From Clostridia bacterium (GTDB lineage Bacteria; Bacillota; Clostridia; Oscillospirales; Acutalibacteraceae): a stretch of 34,898 bases of DNA. Both the position numbers and the translations under genes were made by a program. How positions within the stretch are numbered: position 1 is the first letter of the stretch; each line of letters opens with the position of its first letter. The notes under the pieces were generated by a model that ran no database searches, had not been told where the DNA came from, and saw nothing but the letters and a program-made list of their open reading frames with translations. This document shows positions 29,659 through 34,898 of the stretch, piece after piece. The DNA lies in assembly GCA_017409265.1 (NCBI GenBank), contig JAFQSY010000006.1, positions 1 to 34,898 on the forward strand, given 5' to 3'.

Positions 29659-31152
29659 ATGAACAACACCTTTTTCTGTGCAAGGGAAAACGGCAAGCTT
29701 CACCGCCCAAGAACCATTCTTACGGGCTTTGGCTTCATGGCTTCCTCAATTGCATGGGCAATTTATGACCCCTACATTACCAAAATCCTTGAAAGACTGC
29801 TTAATGCTTCCGAAATGGTAACCCAGTGGAGCGCAAAGCTTAACGAAATGTTCCCCGTGCTTGCAAAATTTGCAGAGTCGCAGGGTGAAAACGTTGTTAC
29901 CGAAGCAGGCGGTATAACTCTTGTTCCGCTTTTCATCGGTATCATTATGACCTTTGATAATATTTTCGGTGTTATTTTCCAGCCGACCTTCGGCAAGCTC
30001 TCTGACCGTTGCCATTCAAAGCTCGGCAAGCGCCGTCCGTTTATCGTTTTCGGTGCTCCCGTTTCGGCATTCCTTTTTGCTGTTATTCCTTGGGTTGCAT
30101 TGAGCGGATCTCTTCCCTTAACAATGCTCTTCATTATTCTCTTTGTTTTCTCAATGTCACTCTGGAGAGCTCCTGTGGTTGCGCTCATGCCTGCGCTTAC
30201 TCCTCCTGCTCTTCGCAGTGAGGGCAACGCCATCATCAATCTCATGGGCGGTATCGGCTCTGCTATCGGTATGGTTGCAGGCACAATCGTCGGAGCAATT
30301 TACACAGCAATTACAGGCACGGAAATCACAACCGCAAACGAGCAGATTGCATTCCCTTATGTTTTCCTTACCGGTGCAATTGTTATGATTATCGGTATGC
30401 TTGTTATTCTGTTCTTCGTTAAAGAACCTTCAAGCAAGCTTGAGGCTGTTGCTGAGCAGAATAAGGCAGCTGATGCCGCTGCAAGAGCAAAGGCGGAAAA
30501 AGAAGCAAAGAAGGCAGCGAAGGCTGCCCAGAAGGCTCAAAAGCTCTCAAAGGGCGAAAGAACAAGCCTTATCTTTATGCTTTGCGGTCTTTTCTTCCTC
30601 TTCTGCGGAACAAATGCAATCACCACATTCTTCGCTCTCTTCGCTGCTGAAGTTCTTGGAAAAACTACTTCGGAAGCAACTATTATGACAACTCTCTTCG
30701 CCGTTTGTTCGGCAGTTGCAGCTATCCCTGCAGGCTACATGGGCAAGAAAATCGGCAGAAAGAAGACTATTCTTATCGGTCTTGCGGTTTTTATGGCGGT
30801 ATTCCTTCTCTATGTTGTAACACAGAGCATGGCTCTTATCTGGGTAGCTCTTATTCTTGGCGGTTTTGCAAATATGTTCATTACCGTTAACACCCTTCCT
30901 CTTGTTCTCGAAATTGGCGGCATTGATAAGGTCGGCACCTTCACGGGCTATTACTACACCGCAACATTCTCGGCACAGATTGCTTCACCCATCGTTTACG
31001 GTATCGTTCGTATGCTTTCGGGCACATATATGTCGCTCTTCATTTACAGCCCCGTTATGTTTATCTTAAGCATGCTCTGCATCTTCGTTGTCAAGCATGG
31101 CGAGGCGGTTCCCGATTCCGTTATCAAAGAAGCGAAAGAGGCTAACGATTAA
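29659..31152 (+). CDS. MFS/GPH-like sugar transporter
   Basis: A 497-residue polytopic membrane protein with about 12 predicted helices. The loop between helices 2 and 3 reads PTFGKLSDRCHSKLGKRRPF, the hallmark of GPH and SLC45-type sugar symporters in the major facilitator superfamily. A second copy of the fold has AGYMGKKIGRKKT. The central cytoplasmic loop is unusually rich in Ala, Lys and Glu (about 264-302) and probably a charged helix. It likely imports a sugar or glycoside with a cation. AAGGAG precedes the ATG. Monocistronic. Confidence 0.85.
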   Translation: MNNTFFCARENGKLHRPRTILTGFGFMASSIAWAIYDPYITKILERLLNASEMVTQWSAKLNEMFPVLAKFAESQGENVVTEAGGITLVPLFIGIIMTFDNIFGVIFQPTFGKLSDRCHSKLGKRRPFIVFGAPVSAFLFAVIPWVALSGSLPLTMLFIILFVFSMSLWRAPVVALMPALTPPALRSEGNAIINLMGGIGSAIGMVAGTIVGAIYTAITGTEITTANEQIAFPYVFLTGAIVMIIGMLVILFFVKEPSSKLEAVAEQNKAADAAARAKAEKEAKKAAKAAQKAQKLSKGERTSLIFMLCGLFFLFCGTNAITTFFALFAAEVLGKTTSEATIMTTLFAVCSAVAAIPAGYMGKKIGRKKTILIGLAVFMAVFLLYVVTQSMALIWVALILGGFANMFITVNTLPLVLEIGGIDKVGTFTGYYYTATFSAQIASPIVYGIVRMLSGTYMSLFIYSPVMFILSMLCIFVVKHGEAVPDSVIKEAKEAND

Positions 31153-31236
31153 TCAAAATTCTCCTGCCGCAGAACGCGGATGTGCGGTATCCGCAACCGC
31201 ACGGAAGCTTCTTCGGTGAAACATACATCCTTCTAT

Positions 31237-31275
31237 AAAGTTAAAGACACCGTTTATCGGTGTCTTTAACTTTTT
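31237..31275 (+). terminator. Terminator of the transporter gene
   Basis: A 16-bp stem (31237-31252 with 31258-31273), a TTTAT loop and a T-run. It overlaps the possible -35 of the next gene. Confidence 0.9.
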
Positions 31276-31303
31276 GTTGTCTTTTTCGGTGATATGTGAT
31301 AAT
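31274..31303 (+). promoter_or_regulatory. Possible promoter of comM
   Basis: TTGTTG (31274-31279), an 18-base spacer and GATAAT (31298-31303). Partial consensus. Confidence 0.4.
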
Positions 31304-31331
31304 ATATTCGCGAAAGAGGGGAGTTGATTTA

Positions 31332-32861
31332 ATGTTTGCACGCATAAACAGCATGGGCCTTTTCGGCATTGACAGCTATATGGTCGGTGTTGAGGTTGAT
31401 TACGGTCAGGGTCTGCCGAGAGTTGACCTCGTCGGGCTGCCCGATGCTGCCGTCAGCGAATCACGCAACAGAGTGCGCTCCGCAATTAAGAACAGCGGCT
31501 ATTCCTTCCCTCAAAGCCGGATTACGATCAATCTTTCCCCTGCGGATATACGCAAAGAGGGTCCTGTTTATGATTTGCCGATTCTTATTGCTCTCCTCAA
31601 AGCAGGTCAACAGCTCAAATGCAACACTGACGATATGGCGTTTATCGGAGAGCTTTCGCTTGACGGACTTATCCACCATGTCAACGGCGTTCTTCCAATG
31701 GTTATCAGAGCAAAGAAAAGCGGAATAAAGCAGGTTTTTGTACCTGCGTCAAACGCACTCGAAAGCTCGGTGGTTGACGGAATTGATGTTTACGCAGTTG
31801 AAAATGTCCGTCAGGTTGTCCGTCATCTTATCGGCGAAGAAAGGCTCATGCCTGTAAAATTCAATCCCGATTCGCAGCAGAAATCGCAGCTTTATATGCC
31901 CGATTTCAAGGATGTTATGGGTCAGCAGGAAGCAAAATTTGCTCTCGAGATTGCCGCGGCAGGCGGTCATAATGTGCTTATGGTCGGTCCTCCGGGCTCG
32001 GGCAAAAGCATGCTTGCAAAAAGGTTGCCATCAATTCTTCCTGACATGACATTTGAAGAAAGTCTGCAGACAACGGAACTCTATTCAATAGCAGGCGTAT
32101 TACCCGAAGGCGTGTCACTCATAACAGAAAGACCGTTTCGTGCGCCGCATCACACGGTTTCTCCTGCAGGACTTTCAGGCGGCGGAGCAATTCCCAGACC
32201 GGGTGAAATATCGCTTTCACATAACGGCGTTCTGTTTCTCGACGAGCTTCCCGAATTTTCACGGGTCGCCATGGAGGTTTTGCGCCAACCTATTGAGGAC
32301 GGAAAAATCACTATTTCCCGAGCAAACGCATCGTTTACGTATCCGTGTTCCGCAATGGTAGTTTGTGCAATGAATCCGTGCCCATGCGGATATTACGGTC
32401 ATCCGAAAAGAGAATGCACCTGTCCGTCTGGTTCTGCGAGACGCTATCTTTCAAGGGTTTCGGGTCCCATGCTTGACAGAATTGATATCCACATCGAAGT
32501 TCCGCCCGTCGATTTTGAAAAGCTCTCGTGCAAGGTGCCGTCAGAGCCGTCTGCGGAAATCAAAAAGAGAGTCAATGCTGCAAGAAAAATTCAGCAGGAA
32601 AGGCTTAAAGGCTCGGGCGTTTCATGTAATGCAAAAATGGATCCTGCAATGACACGCGAATTTTGCAGACCGACTCCTCAGGCGATGGCGATGCTTGAGA
32701 AAATCTTTGACAAGCTTGACTTTTCTGCCAGAGCATATGATAAAATTCTTCGCGTCGCAAGAACAGCCGCTGATCTTGAAAGCAGCCCCACAATCGAGGC
32801 GAATCATATTGCACAGGCGGTGCAGTTCAGAAGTCTTGACAGAAAACTCTGGGGTCGTTGA
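31332..32861 (+). CDS. comM: ComM/YifB-family AAA+ ATPase (Mg-chelatase-like)
   Basis: A 509-residue protein of the YifB/ComM group. ComM in Vibrio is a hexameric helicase promoting branch migration during transformation; in Clostridia its role is less clear. An N-terminal ChlI-like domain (about 1-170, with VEVDYGQGLPRVDLVGLPDAAVSES-type start) precedes the AAA+ core with Walker A GPPGSGKS (219-226), Walker B NGVLFLDELPEF and the Cys-rich NPCPCGYYG...CTC loop. The C-terminal lid domain is complete. ATG 31332 has AGGGGAG upstream; an earlier in-frame start (31296) adds twelve atypical residues. It stands alone here, without dprA or topA. Confidence 0.92.
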   Translation: MFARINSMGLFGIDSYMVGVEVDYGQGLPRVDLVGLPDAAVSESRNRVRSAIKNSGYSFPQSRITINLSPADIRKEGPVYDLPILIALLKAGQQLKCNTDDMAFIGELSLDGLIHHVNGVLPMVIRAKKSGIKQVFVPASNALESSVVDGIDVYAVENVRQVVRHLIGEERLMPVKFNPDSQQKSQLYMPDFKDVMGQQEAKFALEIAAAGGHNVLMVGPPGSGKSMLAKRLPSILPDMTFEESLQTTELYSIAGVLPEGVSLITERPFRAPHHTVSPAGLSGGGAIPRPGEISLSHNGVLFLDELPEFSRVAMEVLRQPIEDGKITISRANASFTYPCSAMVVCAMNPCPCGYYGHPKRECTCPSGSARRYLSRVSGPMLDRIDIHIEVPPVDFEKLSCKVPSEPSAEIKKRVNAARKIQQERLKGSGVSCNAKMDPAMTREFCRPTPQAMAMLEKIFDKLDFSARAYDKILRVARTAADLESSPTIEANHIAQAVQFRSLDRKLWGR

Positions 32862-32884
32862 GCGGATGTTGTGTTAAATGGATA

Positions 32885-32913
32885 TTGATAATAAATATAA
32901 GATAGTATATAAT
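32885..32913 (+). promoter_or_regulatory. Promoter of the sufC-sufB operon
   Basis: TTGATA (32885-32890), 17 bases and TATAAT (32908-32913). No terminator separates comM from it, so readthrough is possible. Confidence 0.82.
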
Positions 32914-32945
32914 ATAAGAACAAAAATGTTTCATGGAGAATATGT

Positions 32946-33674
32946 ATGTTAAAGCTCGAAAAAGTTTCATTCAAGGTTGATGTTGACGGCAAAGACCTCG
33001 AAATCATCGATAACGTTGATATCGAAGTTCCCGACGGCGCATTTACTGTTATAACGGGTCCCAATGGCGGTGGCAAGTCAACCCTTGCACGTTTGATTAT
33101 GGGTATTGAAAAGCCTACAAGCGGCAGAATACTTTATAATGATATAGATATAACAAATCTTTCCGTAACCGAGAGAGCAAAGCTTGGTATCGGCTATGCT
33201 TTTCAGCAGCCCCCGAGATTCAAGGGGCTTACCGTGCGCAGGCTTCTTTCGCTTGCTGCAGGCAATGAGCTTCCCGTTGATGAGTGCTGCGGATACCTTA
33301 CAAGCGTCGGTCTGTGCTCAAAGGATTATCTCAACAGAGAAATGGATAATTCCCTTTCCGGCGGCGAAGCAAAAAGGATCGAAATTGCAACTCTTATGGC
33401 AAGAAAACTCGGTCTTGCAATTTTTGACGAGCCGGAGGCAGGCATTGACCTCTGGAGCTTTTCAATGCTTGTTGAAAGCTTCAAGGCTATGAGCAAGGGC
33501 AGCCATAACAGCGTTATCATCATTTCGCATCAGGAAAGAATTATGCAGCTTGCCGATGAAATGGTTATTATTGCTGATGGCAAAGTCAGAGACAAGGGTC
33601 CGAAAGAAAGAATTTTCCCCCAGCTTATGGGTGAATTTAACGAAAACTGCGGCTTCAGAGGGAAGGAGGAATAA
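32946..33674 (+). CDS. sufC: SufC-type Fe-S cluster assembly ATPase
   Basis: A 242-residue ABC ATPase without membrane domains. It shows Walker A GPNGGGKST (38-46), the Q-loop FQQP, signature LSGGE (137-141), Walker B LAIFDEPEAGID (157-168) with the SufC-typical EAGID, and the H-loop His H195. SufC powers cluster assembly on SufB/SufD scaffolds in the cytosol. GGAG lies 7 bases before the ATG. The partner gene follows 3 bases downstream, so they are co-translated. Confidence 0.93.
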   Translation: MLKLEKVSFKVDVDGKDLEIIDNVDIEVPDGAFTVITGPNGGGKSTLARLIMGIEKPTSGRILYNDIDITNLSVTERAKLGIGYAFQQPPRFKGLTVRRLLSLAAGNELPVDECCGYLTSVGLCSKDYLNREMDNSLSGGEAKRIEIATLMARKLGLAIFDEPEAGIDLWSFSMLVESFKAMSKGSHNSVIIISHQERIMQLADEMVIIADGKVRDKGPKERIFPQLMGEFNENCGFRGKEE

Positions 33675-33677
33675 GCG

Positions 33678-34595
33678 ATGGAAAAAATTGACAGCAATCT
33701 TCTTGAATCTATTGCGGATCTTCATGAAATTCCTGCAGGAGCATATAATATCAGAAAAAACGGCGAGGGATTTGCTCGCCGTTCAACCGCAAACATTGAA
33801 ATAGTTCCCAAAACAGACAAGCCGGGCATTGACATAATTATCGCCCCCGGCACAAAAAACGAGAGTGTTCATATTCCCGTCATTATCACCGAAACGGGCA
33901 TAGATGACCTTGTTTATAACGATTTTTATATTGGTGATGATGCTGATGTTGTGATTGTTGCAGGTTGCGGAATACACAACAGCGGTGATGAAAAGTCGCA
34001 GCATGACGGCATTCATTCGTTTCATATCGGAAAAAATGCACGTATTAAATATGTTGAAAAGCATTACGGCGAGGGTGACGGCAAGGGTGAGAGAATACTA
34101 AATCCTGTAACCTATGTTGAGCAGGATGAAAATTCTGTCTGCGAAATGGAAATGGTGCAGATTAAGGGCGTTGATTCAACTGTCCGTGATACAAAGGCGC
34201 ATCTTGCCGCAGGCGCAAAGTTGATTATGACCGAGCGCCTTCTTACTCACGGCAATCAGTATGCACGCTCCGATATGGAGGTGTATCTTGACGGTGAGGA
34301 TGCATCGTCACAGATTATTTCCCGCTCCGTTGCAAAGGATAATTCAAAACAGATTTTCCATCCCAATGCAATCGGCAATGCAAAATGCCGTGCTCATGTC
34401 ACCTGCGATTCAATTATCATGGATGACGCAACCGTCAGCTCAATTCCTGCAATCACAGCAAACTCGGCGGATGCACAGATAGTGCATGAGGCGGCAATCG
34501 GCAGAATAAATAATGACCAGCTCATCAAGCTTATGACTTTCGGCATGAACGAAGAAGAGGCGGAAGAGGTTATTATTCAGGGGTTTTTAAAATAA
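33678..34595 (+). CDS. sufB: Short SufB/SufD-like Fe-S scaffold protein
   Basis: A 305-residue beta-helix protein homologous to the core of SufB/SufD, shorter than the usual 420-480 residues because the N-terminal domain is missing. C-terminal family blocks are clear: the C237/C243 region (KCRAHVTCDS), SSIPAI, VHEAAIGRIN and MNEEEAEEVIIQGFLK. Only this one scaffold gene lies next to sufC, with no sufS, sufU, sufD or sufA. This matches the minimal SufC-SufB (SmsCB-like) arrangement known in archaea and anaerobes, where one protein forms the scaffold homodimer. GGAGGAATAAGCG precedes the ATG. Confidence 0.88.
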   Translation: MEKIDSNLLESIADLHEIPAGAYNIRKNGEGFARRSTANIEIVPKTDKPGIDIIIAPGTKNESVHIPVIITETGIDDLVYNDFYIGDDADVVIVAGCGIHNSGDEKSQHDGIHSFHIGKNARIKYVEKHYGEGDGKGERILNPVTYVEQDENSVCEMEMVQIKGVDSTVRDTKAHLAAGAKLIMTERLLTHGNQYARSDMEVYLDGEDASSQIISRSVAKDNSKQIFHPNAIGNAKCRAHVTCDSIIMDDATVSSIPAITANSADAQIVHEAAIGRINNDQLIKLMTFGMNEEEAEEVIIQGFLK

Positions 34596-34604
34596 TAAAA
34601 TACA

Positions 34605-34640
34605 AACCGGAATTGCAAATGCAGTTCCGGTTATTTTATA
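34605..34640 (+). terminator. Terminator of the sufC-sufB operon
   Basis: A 12-bp stem (34605-34616 with 34621-34632), an AAAT loop and a T-rich tail. Confidence 0.87.
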
Positions 34641-34734
34641 TAATTAATTACATAATAAAATATGAGCATAAATGATGAAAACCCAATAATATCAACAGTT
34701 TTCGCACTCCAACATCAAGAAACGCTCGGAGGAG

Positions 34735-34898
34735 TTGACAAGTTGACGAAAAAACTTTTGAAAAAGGTGTTGACAAAGAGGGATAGATTTGATATTATAG
34801 TCGAGCGCTCTGGAAAACAGAGCAGCCAACGCACCTTGAAAATTAAACAACGATAGAAAGAAAAACCCTTGAAGATTAATTTGAGAAAGTACTTGAAA
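34735..34898 (+). promoter_or_regulatory. rRNA operon promoter and leader
   Basis: TTGACA (34770-34775), 17 bases and TATTAT (34793-34798) form a strong promoter, with a second TTGACA at 34735-34740 upstream. The transcript begins with a GCTCTG/CAGAGC hairpin (34807-34823), followed by the CACCTTGAAAATTAAACAACG element (split here from 34831 to about 34853). Such sequences precede 16S rRNA genes in clostridia. The 16S gene itself would start beyond the window. No gene is seen from 34641 to 34734. Confidence 0.7.

Noticed and set aside
31670-31678. Near-match to a DnaA box (TTATCCACC)
   Set aside because: A single copy inside comM coding sequence, far from the strand switch.
34662-34856. A 64-codon open frame ahead of the right edge
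   Set aside because: It runs through the rRNA promoter elements and leader hairpin and has no ribosome site or recognisable motif.
1-34898. Prophage, insertion sequence or defence island
   Set aside because: No transposase, integrase, phage structural, restriction or CRISPR-Cas gene is recognisable; the gene content is mainly core chromosomal.

Overview
The window looks like a piece of the chromosome of a gut-type clostridium (class Clostridia, probably Oscillospiraceae/Ruminococcaceae). The evidence is a moderate to low GC content, consensus TTGACA/TATAAT promoters with strong AGGAGG ribosome sites, a Gram-positive-type YidC/Jag pair, SmpB-tmRNA, a class B sortase and DUF4474-like surface proteins. 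It spans the replication-origin neighbourhood. Left of about 21.7 kb nearly all genes run on the minus strand. Right of it every gene runs on the plus strand. The rpmH-rnpA-yidD-yidC-jag cluster diverges from dnaA at the switch. No dnaN, recF or mnmE/mnmG is present, so the usual origin gene order is broken: dnaA is followed directly by ftsY-rdgB-yhbY and then smpB-ssrA.

Layout. 0-2.2 kb: the end of an unknown gene, an ECF sigma factor with a membrane-anchored partner, a GC-rich hairpin element carrying fragments of a tRNA-Ser 3' half, and two tRNA-Ser genes. 2.2-3.2 kb: a lipid kinase. 3.3-11.5 kb (minus): one operon, aroF-tyrA-aroB-aroA-aroC-pheA-aroEK-aroQ, encoding the whole shikimate pathway plus the phenylalanine and tyrosine branches. 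A consensus promoter precedes it, then an unlisted 17-codon leader peptide with a Tyr-Phe-Tyr-Phe-Tyr-Phe run, then an intrinsic terminator, which together look like classical transcription attenuation. 11.5-13.9 kb: a cysteine hydrolase and a four-part protein (zinc ribbon, degenerate kinase, membrane helix, class B sortase). 14-15.4 kb: a convergent 5'-nucleotidase and an amidohydrolase. 15.4-19.1 kb: a repeat-rich spacer, tRNA-Ala, an old-yellow-enzyme/ferredoxin-type reductase and an exported GH18-like protein.

19.1-26.2 kb: the origin cluster described above. The DnaA here has Arg in place of the otherwise conserved His of its box-recognition motif. 26.2-29.4 kb: two paralogous membrane-anchored DUF4474-like proteins with Thr/Pro-rich stretches, and a secreted protein with two duplicated C2HC zinc-finger-like units. 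29.6-32.9 kb: an MFS transporter and a ComM/YifB AAA+ protein. 32.9-34.6 kb: a minimal two-gene sufC-sufB-like Fe-S scaffold operon. The last 200 bases are the promoter and leader of an rRNA operon that starts beyond the window.

The most notable points are the aromatic leader-peptide attenuator, the pseudokinase-sortase fusion, the DnaA motif change together with the split dnaA/dnaN linkage, the exported double zinc finger and the tRNA-derived hairpin element. Family assignments rest on motif reading only; no database search was run.
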